Assembly: GCA_964639665.1 (NCBI GenBank) | Contig: CAZXEU010000045.1 | Span: forward strand, 1-64,000 | DNA: 64,000 nucleotides | Source of the DNA: CAZXEU01 sp964639665 | GTDB taxonomy: Bacteria; Bacteroidota; Rhodothermia; Rhodothermales; Bin80 | Reading direction: 5' to 3' | In this document: piece by piece, positions 27,356-35,095 of the stretch | Position numbering within the stretch: position 1 is the stretch's first letter | Layout of the letters: the number at the start of each line of letters is the position of its first letter | Notes under the pieces: model-generated | The model's input: only the letters and a program-made list of their open reading frames with translations | What the model was told of the DNA's origin: nothing | Databases searched by the model: none | Made by a program: the position numbers and the translations under genes

Positions 27356-28522
27356 TCAGAGGGCGACCCAGCGCTCCTCCCGGTGGCTTTGCAGGATAGC
27401 GTCACACAATTGAATTTCGTGGTGGCCCTCCTCGAACGTGGGATATTGCACCTCATCCGGGGCAGCACCCGAGTCTATGGCCTGGTAGAATGCGCGGAAG
27501 CACTGTTTGAAGGTGTCCGGGAAGCCCTCGTTGTGACCGCCAGGGTAGTCGGAATAGCCACTTGCGAGGGCGCCCAGCTGGGCGGGATCGCGCACGAGCG
27601 TTTCGCTTGGCCCGTCGCGCCGGCCAAGCCAGAGTTCATTCGGCCTTTCACTGTCCCAGGCCGCCGCTCCGCCCGAGGCTGCTATCTCGTACCGGAGCAT
27701 GTTCTTGCGCCCGGCCGTAACCTGGGACACGAAAAGCACGCCCTGCGCTCCGCCTTCGAATCGCAGCAGCACGCACCCGGCGTCCTCCGTCGCAACGGGC
27801 ACGGGCTGAAGTACCGTGGCCCGCGCCTGTTTGCCGGTGAATGTCGCGATTTCCCCCTCCGGTCTGCGACGGATGGGATGCACGGTCCGCAGGTCGGCAA
27901 GTACTGCCTCTACGCGAAGCCCGGTTATGGAAAGCACAAGATCCATCCAGTGCGTGCCAATGTCTGAAACGGCCCTCAGAGCCCCTCCTTCTTCCGCCAG
28001 CACGCGCCAGTTGTAGTCCGTTTCATACAGCAGCCAGTCCTGGACGTATCGGCCAATAACAGAAAAGACTCTGCCGAGGCTGCCGCCCCGGATTCGCTCG
28101 CGGAGCTCCAGATTGACCGGGTAGAAACGGATATTGTAGCATACGCCCGCGTGCAGTCCCATAGTGCGGGCCAGGTCCACCAATTCCGCTGCCTCCTCGG
28201 CATGCATGGCCAGCGGTTTCTCGCACATGACGTGCTTGCCGGCCAGAAGGGCCCGCCGTGCCATGCCGAAATGCAGCACGTTCGGAACCGCCAGATGAAC
28301 GGCATCCACCGTGGCATCATCGAGCACGTCCTCCAGACTCTCATAGGCCCGCGGCAATCCCAGGGCCTTGCAGGCCGCTTCGGACTTTTCCGGCCGGCTG
28401 CCGAGAATTCCCGTTACCCGAATACCAACGCGCTTTAGTGCCTCGACGTGGACCGGACCGATGAAGCCTGTCCCGGCAACCGCAGCGCCGATGGAGCGCA
28501 TGCCGCTATCTGCCGAATCCAC
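27356..28522 (-). CDS. Gfo/Idh/MocA oxidoreductase (cytoplasmic)
   Basis: A 388-residue oxidoreductase without a signal peptide. The Rossmann motif is GAAVAGTGFIGPVHVEAL; the catalytic EKP motif reads HVMCEKPLAMHAEEAAELV; a dehydrogenase C-terminal domain follows with DIGTHWMDLVL. Resembles inositol-2-dehydrogenase-like and glucose-fructose-oxidoreductase-like enzymes. The first ATG overlaps the end of the upstream isomerase gene by 17 bases; an ATG at 28501 would leave a 4-base gap and fits the conserved N terminus as well. Probably oxidises a sugar delivered by the exported enzymes of the same operon. Confidence 0.92.
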   Translation of the reverse strand: MDSADSGMRSIGAAVAGTGFIGPVHVEALKRVGIRVTGILGSRPEKSEAACKALGLPRAYESLEDVLDDATVDAVHLAVPNVLHFGMARRALLAGKHVMCEKPLAMHAEEAAELVDLARTMGLHAGVCYNIRFYPVNLELRERIRGGSLGRVFSVIGRYVQDWLLYETDYNWRVLAEEGGALRAVSDIGTHWMDLVLSITGLRVEAVLADLRTVHPIRRRPEGEIATFTGKQARATVLQPVPVATEDAGCVLLRFEGGAQGVLFVSQVTAGRKNMLRYEIAASGGAAAWDSERPNELWLGRRDGPSETLVRDPAQLGALASGYSDYPGGHNEGFPDTFKQCFRAFYQAIDSGAAPDEVQYPTFEEGHHEIQLCDAILQSHREERWVAL

Positions 28523-29417
28523 GAACCCGCTCCCGGTTGGTCCTCAGGGCCTCAAGCGGCGGATGGGATTCGTCCTCGTATTCCACCACATACCATTCGA
28601 TGCCTCCCTCCGACTCGCTGAGCGCGAATATCTCCTCCCACGGGAGGCTGTCATCCCCGACAAATGGCTCAAAAGGATGCTCCGCTCCATGCGTAAAGGG
28701 CTTGACGTGCATGGAATTGATCCGGCCCGGATCGCCTTTGATCACTTCCAGTACGTCGGCGCCCCCGTTCGCCGCGTTTCCCGTATCCAGCTGCAGGATC
28801 ACGTCGTCCGGCGTGTTGTCAGCAAGAATATCCCAGATGGTCTGACCCTCTACCAACTGGTCGAAACTGTATGCGTGGCAGTGGTACCCCGTACGCATGC
28901 CATGTGGACGAAGCGCCTCCTGGATTGCTGTCAACTCGTCTGCCGTGCGCATGAGCACGTCCATCCCCGTGCGCCTGTCCTCGCCAATGGCGGGCACTAT
29001 CAAATTGGGGTTTCCAAGCTCCCCGTGAAAATCGATGGATCGCTGCAGTTCGTCGCCAAGAAGCATGGGAAGCCCCACGTGGGCCCCCGCAACACGCAGT
29101 CCGTGCCCATCCAGCATGGAACGCAATTCGGCTGCGGAGTAGTCGTAATAACCGGCAAATTCGACGCCGTCGTAGCCCAGCGTCGCCACTTCGGCCAGCG
29201 TTCCCGGGAAATCCTCTTCAAGAAGATGCCGGAAGCAGTACAGCTGCACGCCAACCGGAATTGCGGCGTTCGCCTCGTCCGCGGCGGCATCGGCCATTGC
29301 GCCTTCCGGCTCTCCGCTTTCGCGGCCGCATCCGGCAAGCCCCGCTACAACTAGCGAGCCACCGGATGCCTTCAGGAAGTCGCGCCGCGTCAGGGGCCTG
29401 CGAATAAATCGTGCCAT
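28506..29417 (-). CDS. Tat/lipoprotein xylose-isomerase-like TIM-barrel protein
   Basis: A 303-residue exported isomerase-like protein. The leader has both a twin-arginine motif (LTRRDFLKASGG) and a lipobox LAGC, so it is probably folded in the cytoplasm, exported by Tat and lipid-anchored. The barrel carries likely metal ligands in DGVEFAGYYDY, GYHCHAYSF, LQLDTGNAANGG and SMHVKPFTH. Related proteins act as keto-sugar isomerases or 3-keto-glycoside lyases. Its end overlaps the cytoplasmic Gfo/Idh gene. A 126-base gap separates it from the lactonase gene upstream, the largest gap in the long minus-strand unit. Confidence 0.88.
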   Translation of the reverse strand: MARFIRRPLTRRDFLKASGGSLVVAGLAGCGRESGEPEGAMADAAADEANAAIPVGVQLYCFRHLLEEDFPGTLAEVATLGYDGVEFAGYYDYSAAELRSMLDGHGLRVAGAHVGLPMLLGDELQRSIDFHGELGNPNLIVPAIGEDRRTGMDVLMRTADELTAIQEALRPHGMRTGYHCHAYSFDQLVEGQTIWDILADNTPDDVILQLDTGNAANGGADVLEVIKGDPGRINSMHVKPFTHGAEHPFEPFVGDDSLPWEEIFALSESEGGIEWYVVEYEDESHPPLEALRTNRERVRGFGR

Positions 29418-29543
29418 AGGTCTTCTCTGCTATTGGATATGTGGTGCCGCAACGGTGAAGTAGGAAGCTACGGTACAGAATAGCCAGTTACCAATGCCGT
29501 CCGGCATCCGCGGCAGGCTGGATTTGACCGGCACCGGCGCCGG

Positions 29544-30602
29544 CTATCCGAAGGCAATGCAAGCGGGGCTGGGCACATTCGCCGATTGACCGGAATGGGA
29601 AAGCAGTCCAGATTCGCTGTCAATGCTGAATACTTCCAGCGAATCCGAGTCCTGGTTGGCCACGACCAGCCACTTTCCCGACGGATGGATGTCAAAATTG
29701 CGGGGAGTCCTGCCGCGTGTTGAAGAGTGTCCCAGCAGCTTCAAACCTCTCTCGCCAATTCGGAACACGGCTATGCATGCCGGGCCGCGGAGAGAGGCGT
29801 ACAGGAAGCGCCCTGAGCCTCCGACATGTATATCGGCCCCGGAAGGTGTGCCTTCAAATGCCGTAGGCAGTGCGCAGAGCGTCTCCAGCGGCGTGAGCCT
29901 GCCGCCGGCGTATGAAAACGCAGTCACCGTCGAGTCCAGTTCAGCCATGAGATAGGCGCGTCGTCCGGCGCGGTCGAGCGCTATGTGGCGCGGACCCGCA
30001 CCCGCGTGCAGTCGCACCGCGCCCGCGCGCTCTAGCGCGCCAGATGCGCCGTCTAGGCGGTACGACACTACTTCGTCCGTTCCCAGGTCCGGTACCAGGA
30101 CGTGTCCCCAGTCCCGGTCGGCCACCGCCGCATGCGGATGCGGGGCTTGCTGACGCTCGGCATGAACGCTGCGCCCCGCGTGCGCAACGTGGTCCGTAGC
30201 GGGTCCCAGTCCGCGGTCCGCATCCACGGGAAGCACGGTCACGGATCCGCCCAAATAGTTGGCTACCAGAACATGGCCTGCGGCAATACTCAGGTGGCAG
30301 GGCGCCGCGCCCAGCGAAGGCTGGCGGCCGCGCAGCGAAAGCCGGCCCGTCGGCTGGTCCACCGCGTAGGCATAGACCCAGCCGCCGGTATGCGGATCAG
30401 TGACTTCGCTCGCCGCATAGAGCACGCCTTTGGCCATCACGAGGAACGACGGATTGACTATGCCGCGCTGAACGTGCCGCAGTGTGAGCTGGCCCGTGCT
30501 TTCATCCAGCTCAAAGCAGTAGATCCCTTCGCCGCGTCCGTCGACGTGATCCTCGCGCCGCGTGTAGGTGCCAACGTACAGCCGTGACAGGGACACCCGC
30601 AT
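29544..30602 (-). CDS. Seven-bladed propeller lactonase family protein
   Basis: A 352-residue cytoplasmic protein of the 6-phosphogluconolactonase/3-carboxymuconate-cyclase propeller family. Seen: an N-terminal RLYVGTYTRREDHVDGRGEGIYCFELD, a middle HPHAAVADRDWGHVLVPDLGTDEV and GAGPRHIALDRAGRRAYLMAEL, and a late GRTPRNFDIHPSGKWLVVANQDSDSLEVF, all standard for the family. It would open a sugar lactone from the neighbouring dehydrogenases. The ATG directly follows the TAG of the reductase gene (TAGATG), indicating translational coupling. Confidence 0.9.
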   Translation of the reverse strand: MRVSLSRLYVGTYTRREDHVDGRGEGIYCFELDESTGQLTLRHVQRGIVNPSFLVMAKGVLYAASEVTDPHTGGWVYAYAVDQPTGRLSLRGRQPSLGAAPCHLSIAAGHVLVANYLGGSVTVLPVDADRGLGPATDHVAHAGRSVHAERQQAPHPHAAVADRDWGHVLVPDLGTDEVVSYRLDGASGALERAGAVRLHAGAGPRHIALDRAGRRAYLMAELDSTVTAFSYAGGRLTPLETLCALPTAFEGTPSGADIHVGGSGRFLYASLRGPACIAVFRIGERGLKLLGHSSTRGRTPRNFDIHPSGKWLVVANQDSDSLEVFSIDSESGLLSHSGQSANVPSPACIAFG

Positions 30603-31496
30603 CTAGCCCGATCCGACCTCGATGCCCGCGAGGTGCTCCAGCGCCTTGACGAGGGCGTGATTGCCCTCGTCGCCGAGACCCCGCCGCTGCAGCGTGCGGT
30701 AAAGCTGGAAGCACAGGGCCGTGGCAGGCACCGGGACGCCGTGCGCGTCGGCCGTATCGAGCACCAGTCGCAAGTCCTTTTGCTGCAGATCAATGGTGAA
30801 GCCTGGCCTGAAATCTCGCACGATCGCCTGGGAGCCCCTGTTGGAGAGCATCCAGCTGCCGGCTGCCCCGCCTTCCACCGCGGCGAGGGTTGTGCCCAGA
30901 TCAAGCCCGCCCGCTTCGGCGAACACCAGGGCTTCACCCACGGCCAGCATGGTGCCTACTACCAGGATCTGGTTTACCAGCTTGACGGTCTGCCCGGCCC
31001 CCGCGCCGCCCACGTGCGTTACCGTGCGCCCCATGGCCTCCAGCACTGGCAAGGCCCTGGCGAACTGCGTGTCGTCGCCTCCTACCATAATACTGAGGGT
31101 GCCGTTGGCGGCTCCTTCGCTTCCTCCGCTGATGGGCGCATCAAGCATGTGGATTCCCCTTTCAGCGAGGCTGGCTGCAATCTCGCGTGTGCGCACGGGG
31201 CTGATCGTACTGGTATCAATCAGCAGCGAATCCGGAAGCGCGGCATTCAGCACGCCCCCTTCCCCCAGCACAACCTCCTCCACGTCCGGTGTGTCACTTA
31301 CGCACACAACGATGATAGAGGAGCGAGACGCAAGGTCGGCTACGCTGTCAGCAGGCATCGCCCCTTCCTCCACGAGCGGCGCCATGCGCCTGCGTGTCCT
31401 GTTCCAGACGATTAGCTCGAACCCGGATCTGAGCAGGTTGCGGGCCATGCCGCCTCCCATAATTCCCAGTCCGACAAATCCGACCCTTTCCTTCAT
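30603..31496 (-). CDS. 3-hydroxyisobutyrate dehydrogenase / tartronate semialdehyde reductase family
   Basis: A 297-residue NAD(P)-dependent beta-hydroxyacid dehydrogenase. Motifs: GFVGLGIMGGGMARNL (dinucleotide binding), DAPISGGSEGAANGTLSIMVGG (substrate binding), GAGQTVKLVNQI (catalytic Lys) and GSWMLSNRG. Members reduce tartronate or succinate semialdehydes or 3-hydroxy acids; in this setting the terminal steps of sugar-acid breakdown fit. An in-frame GTG two codons upstream (31502) directly abuts the phosphatase stop and might also serve as the start. Its stop is fused to the lactonase ATG. Confidence 0.92.
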   Translation of the reverse strand: MKERVGFVGLGIMGGGMARNLLRSGFELIVWNRTRRRMAPLVEEGAMPADSVADLASRSSIIVVCVSDTPDVEEVVLGEGGVLNAALPDSLLIDTSTISPVRTREIAASLAERGIHMLDAPISGGSEGAANGTLSIMVGGDDTQFARALPVLEAMGRTVTHVGGAGAGQTVKLVNQILVVGTMLAVGEALVFAEAGGLDLGTTLAAVEGGAAGSWMLSNRGSQAIVRDFRPGFTIDLQQKDLRLVLDTADAHGVPVPATALCFQLYRTLQRRGLGDEGNHALVKALEHLAGIEVGSG

Positions 31497-31502
31497 GAGC
31501 AC

Positions 31503-32918
31503 TCAGTTCGCGGATCTGAATGTATTGTACAGGGGTATTCCCCGTTCGTCGAAGAACTCGAAGTAGATGCGCGGCTCGGCACCCGGCACAACGCGCACCT
31601 GCAGGAATCCACCCGATGCTTCCTGCATGACATACGGTTGCCGGATAGTCGCATCCGGATCCGTGGAAAGCGGATCGCCCGGCATGCGTCCCACGCGGGA
31701 ATTGGCATCCACGAGCGCACCCGAGGAGAATTCCTCAAGGCCGCTCGGGTGTATGGAGTGGTACTGCCAGTGGCGATCTCCGCAGACTATGTAAAAGTTG
31801 CGCGCCAGGTCCTCCTCCGCCAGAAACGCGAAGAATTCGTCCCGCTCGTACTGGAATCCCTGAAGATTGGCATGGTTGTCCCGCTTGTAGGCATCGTCCG
31901 GGCCGATCATGGGCGTCGGTGAAATCAACACGCGGAAGGTGGCGTCGCTCTCCCTTAGCGTCCGCATGAGCCATTCGCGCTGCGTCTTGCCCCAAATGGT
32001 CTTGCCGGGCCCGTCCGGCATGGCATTGGGGCTGCGGTAGTCCCGTCCCTCGACGAGCCAGATCTGCAGGTCCCGGGAAATCCGGTACGTGCCGTAGGTT
32101 ATCGAATCTTGCGAGACCGGCAGCTGCTCCAGGAACATTTCGCGCCCAAGCTGCGGCAGCGGCGACCTGTCGCCGGTATTGTCGCAATCGTTGTACCGGT
32201 AGTCATGGTCATCCTTTTCCCAGTAGGTGGGTACGTTCCGGAACAGCTCGCGAAAGCGGGGTCGCACGAACTGCTCGTGGTAGCAGCGCCGGATCCCGTC
32301 GCGGTCCGTCGCCATGCCAAGCGGCTGGTAGCTCGCGTCATAGTACACGTTATCTCCGGTGCCGACGAAGTAGTCCGGCTCCATCCCGAGTATCGTCTCC
32401 AGTGCAGGGAAGCCGAGAGCGCTGTCCGCACCGTGGTACCGCAACGCCGGATCGCGGTAGAATCGGTCGTAATTCATGCCAGTTACCACGACCAGGCGCA
32501 CCTCGCGGGACTCTTCCGCGCCGCCGAGTGTCCGGAATCGGCCCCACTGGCCGGCTGTTGCATCCAGGGAATCGGCTCCGTACCACAGGCGATATCTGTA
32601 CCGTGTGCCCGGCTCGAGGCCGGCCACCACGGTCTTCACGATGTAATCGTGCTCTGGTTTAGCCTGGTGCCACGAAGTAGAAAAGCCCGCGTTCGCGCCG
32701 GGGGCCAGGACCACTTCCCACCGCGCCCAACCCTCGCAGCCGTAGAGGTCATGTCCGCGCAGCCGGTCTCCGTCTGTCAGGCGGGCCTGCAGTATGACAC
32801 CGGTTTCGGTCACGCGCCCGGCCATGATGCCCTGACCGAGACTGACATCGTGACAATCCTGGGCGGCGGCACCTGCTGAAGCGGCGAGGCAGAGCGCTGT
32901 GAGGCCGAGCGTCTTCAT
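31503..32918 (-). CDS. PhoD-like metallophosphatase, secreted
   Basis: A 471-residue exported phosphodiesterase/alkaline phosphatase D-like enzyme. Leader MKTLGLTALCLAASAGAAAQ. An N-terminal fibronectin-like domain (PGTRYRYRLWYGADS) is followed by the metallophosphatase core: PDYFVGTGDNVYYDASYQPL, VPTYWEKDDHDYRYNDCDN, FRVLISPTPMIGPDDAYKRDNHANL and FYIVCGDRHWQYHSIHPSG. It would release phosphate from phosphodiesters or monoesters outside the cytoplasm. The start overlaps the TGA of the upstream isomerase (ATGA). The longer in-frame extension lacks signal character. Its presence in a sugar operon suggests a phosphorylated or nucleotide-linked substrate, but that is conjecture. Confidence 0.9.
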   Translation of the reverse strand: MKTLGLTALCLAASAGAAAQDCHDVSLGQGIMAGRVTETGVILQARLTDGDRLRGHDLYGCEGWARWEVVLAPGANAGFSTSWHQAKPEHDYIVKTVVAGLEPGTRYRYRLWYGADSLDATAGQWGRFRTLGGAEESREVRLVVVTGMNYDRFYRDPALRYHGADSALGFPALETILGMEPDYFVGTGDNVYYDASYQPLGMATDRDGIRRCYHEQFVRPRFRELFRNVPTYWEKDDHDYRYNDCDNTGDRSPLPQLGREMFLEQLPVSQDSITYGTYRISRDLQIWLVEGRDYRSPNAMPDGPGKTIWGKTQREWLMRTLRESDATFRVLISPTPMIGPDDAYKRDNHANLQGFQYERDEFFAFLAEEDLARNFYIVCGDRHWQYHSIHPSGLEEFSSGALVDANSRVGRMPGDPLSTDPDATIRQPYVMQEASGGFLQVRVVPGAEPRIYFEFFDERGIPLYNTFRSAN

Positions 32919-33796
32919 CCCGTCACGCGGCTTACCTGGTCCTGCAGGGCCCGGTAGGCCCCCGCCAGCTCCGCAGTCTTGTTTCGCCAGCGGCATTCAA
33001 CGGATATGCGTCCGGAATAGCCCACGGACTTGAGCGCTTCAAAATAGGGCGTGAAGTCGTCCCCGTGCGTTCCGGGCGCTGCGCGGTCCGTATTCTCCGC
33101 AACGTGGAGATGCTTTGTATAACGGCCGGCTATCAGCACGTCCTCCGCGTTTCTGCCTTCCTGCATCACGTGGTAGATGTCGAAGGTAAGGCCCACGGCC
33201 GGATGCGCCACACGATCCAGCACGGCCACCGCCTCTGGCACCGTATTCAGGAAATTGGTTTCCTGACTCCGAAGCGGTTCCACACACACGGTAATGCCCC
33301 ACTCCTGGGCCACGGGCGCCATTTCGGTCAGCACGCCCGTGAATTGGCGCGCAGCCTCGTCATGCGGAAATCCCTCGGGTACGTACCGCGCCCCACCGCT
33401 GCCGAACACAATATGCTCTATCCCGATACTGCGTGCGCGTCTGAAGGCCACGGCTGCGTATGCCATGACCGCCTCCATGTCAAGGTCAGGGCCCACAACC
33501 TTGAGAGAGCCCGGCAGGAACAGGTTGGCCACCGGCACGGGCACAGGAAGCGATGCCATCACGTCTGCACGGGCGGCAAACGCCTCCTCCGGCGCGCCAG
33601 GTACGAGCAGATTCTGCACCGAGGGCTCGATGTACCGGTAGCCGGCGGATGCAAAGTCCGCGTACTCCGCCACGGGTCCGCACACGCCGATGCTGAGAAA
33701 CTCCGCCTGCCCGGAGTTGCACGCGCCTGCAAAGGCTGCAGCCACGGCTGACGCCGACTGCATGAGAAAGCTGCGCCTGGAAACGGAAGCACTCAT
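32915..33796 (-). CDS. Tat-exported xylose-isomerase-like TIM-barrel protein
   Basis: A 293-residue sugar isomerase/epimerase-like protein. The ATG chosen gives MSASVSRRSFLMQSASAVAAAFAGAC, a twin-arginine leader with a possible lipobox (FAGAC). Putative metal ligands lie in ITVCVEPLR, GLTFDIYHVM, KHLHVAEN and RISVECRW. This is the third exported isomerase-like protein in the same operon; the three are clearly divergent from each other. Starts 4 bp after the LarA-like gene and overlaps the PhoD-like gene by four bases. Reaction unknown; hydroxypyruvate isomerase or tagatose-epimerase-like chemistry is possible. Confidence 0.88.
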   Translation of the reverse strand: MSASVSRRSFLMQSASAVAAAFAGACNSGQAEFLSIGVCGPVAEYADFASAGYRYIEPSVQNLLVPGAPEEAFAARADVMASLPVPVPVANLFLPGSLKVVGPDLDMEAVMAYAAVAFRRARSIGIEHIVFGSGGARYVPEGFPHDEAARQFTGVLTEMAPVAQEWGITVCVEPLRSQETNFLNTVPEAVAVLDRVAHPAVGLTFDIYHVMQEGRNAEDVLIAGRYTKHLHVAENTDRAAPGTHGDDFTPYFEALKSVGYSGRISVECRWRNKTAELAGAYRALQDQVSRVTG

Positions 33797-33800
33797 GGGA

Positions 33801-35048
33801 TTAAGCGGCTTCTGGCCGCAGTTTGTACAATTGCTCGCCTGCGCGCTCCGCAAGCAGCAATCCTTCGGATTCCCTGCTTCGCCACGCATCGATGTCAATT
33901 TGCGCCGGATCAATATAGCCAAGACCCATGCTCTCGCAGCGCTGCCGCGAGATCTGGCTCGCCAGCGTCACGCTGATCCTCGGCCTTTCCTGTCCATGCG
34001 AGTAGGTAGCCTCGCCGCGAACGTGCGCGGAATGTGCCAGAACCGCCCAGGGATATCGGCAATAGCGGTCCCAGTGATGCAGGAAATACGCGCTTCCATG
34101 AAACCCGATTTCTTCCAGCGTCGCTCCGTGCGTAATGGAAAACTCGCTGATGTGGGGAGCATAGAGAATGATCTCTCCGCCGTCCATGATTGCCGGCTCC
34201 AGCTTGTAGACCCCTTTTGCGCCCGTCCAGAGGTCGTCGTACATCTCGGGTACGACGGCCAGCGCCTGCCGAAACGGCTTTTCTATCCACCTGATATGCA
34301 GCTGGCCCGAAAGCCTGGCTGCGGAGAGCCATGCGGCGTCGGGCGACCCAACATACAATCCGGCAAGGCCGTTGCCGCCGACAACCATGCTGGCACAGCT
34401 CTTGGGAGTGGGGATGAGGCTGGCTGCCCGGTCTATGACGGCCCGGACCGGCGTGTGAAGCGTGCCGATGACAGACCGGCATCCGAGAAGGGCACCCAGC
34501 CAGTGAGTAACATCGATGATTTCTCCTCCGCTGATGCCCGGAAAGAAATACTTGTTGCCGCCGGAGAAACCCGCCACTTCGTGCGGAAACACCGGACCGC
34601 AGATCAGTATATGGTCGCAATCGAGTGCTGCGCGGTTGATCGTCACCACAAGCTCCCGGCGAAGCTTGCCGCTGGTTAGCGACGAAATCTCACTCGCAGA
34701 CAGCGTGCCCAGCGTTGCAAGTTGCCCTGGCTCATTCCAGCGATGATTAAAGATGCCCACGTTGGCGTAACGACGCGATCGTTCTGCTTTCGAGATGCCG
34801 ACGAGGCGGAGAATGGCCTGCTCGCCAAGCGGGGGGTGCGTGCCCAGAGCCACAATGAAGTCCAGCTGCGCTGCTACGTGCAGGAGCATGTCGCAGAGCA
34901 GCCGGAAGAACAGGGGAACCGGTGCCGTTCTCGTCGCGTCCGGAATGATGACCAGAATGCGGCGCCCGGCCAGCGAGGTCCCTGCAAGACCTTCGGCAAG
35001 CACGCTGCGCACCTCGGTCTCGGTCAGAGGCCGGTCCGGATGCGCCAT
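33801..35048 (-). CDS. LarA-like nickel-pincer racemase/epimerase (DUF2088 family)
   Basis: A 415-residue protein of the lactate racemase (LarA) superfamily, which uses a nickel-pincer cofactor to racemise or epimerise 2-hydroxy acids. Recognisable motifs: PDATRTAP, ALGTHPPLGEQA (His ligand region), and GPVFPHEVAGFSGGNKYFFPG, which includes the conserved His and the Lys that binds the cofactor. No larB, larC or larE-like maturation gene is in the window. It appears to head the twelve-gene minus-strand operon, next to a 3-hydroxyacid dehydrogenase, so a sugar acid is a likely substrate. Start is uncertain: ATG 35048 is used; ATG 35075 is also in frame, and the frame continues upstream into the divergent sulfatase. 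Confidence 0.85.
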   Translation of the reverse strand: MAHPDRPLTETEVRSVLAEGLAGTSLAGRRILVIIPDATRTAPVPLFFRLLCDMLLHVAAQLDFIVALGTHPPLGEQAILRLVGISKAERSRRYANVGIFNHRWNEPGQLATLGTLSASEISSLTSGKLRRELVVTINRAALDCDHILICGPVFPHEVAGFSGGNKYFFPGISGGEIIDVTHWLGALLGCRSVIGTLHTPVRAVIDRAASLIPTPKSCASMVVGGNGLAGLYVGSPDAAWLSAARLSGQLHIRWIEKPFRQALAVVPEMYDDLWTGAKGVYKLEPAIMDGGEIILYAPHISEFSITHGATLEEIGFHGSAYFLHHWDRYCRYPWAVLAHSAHVRGEATYSHGQERPRISVTLASQISRQRCESMGLGYIDPAQIDIDAWRSRESEGLLLAERAGEQLYKLRPEAA

Positions 35049-35095
35049 TCCGATCGCACCATCACGCCTTTCCATCCATTGCGATTGCTGTACCC

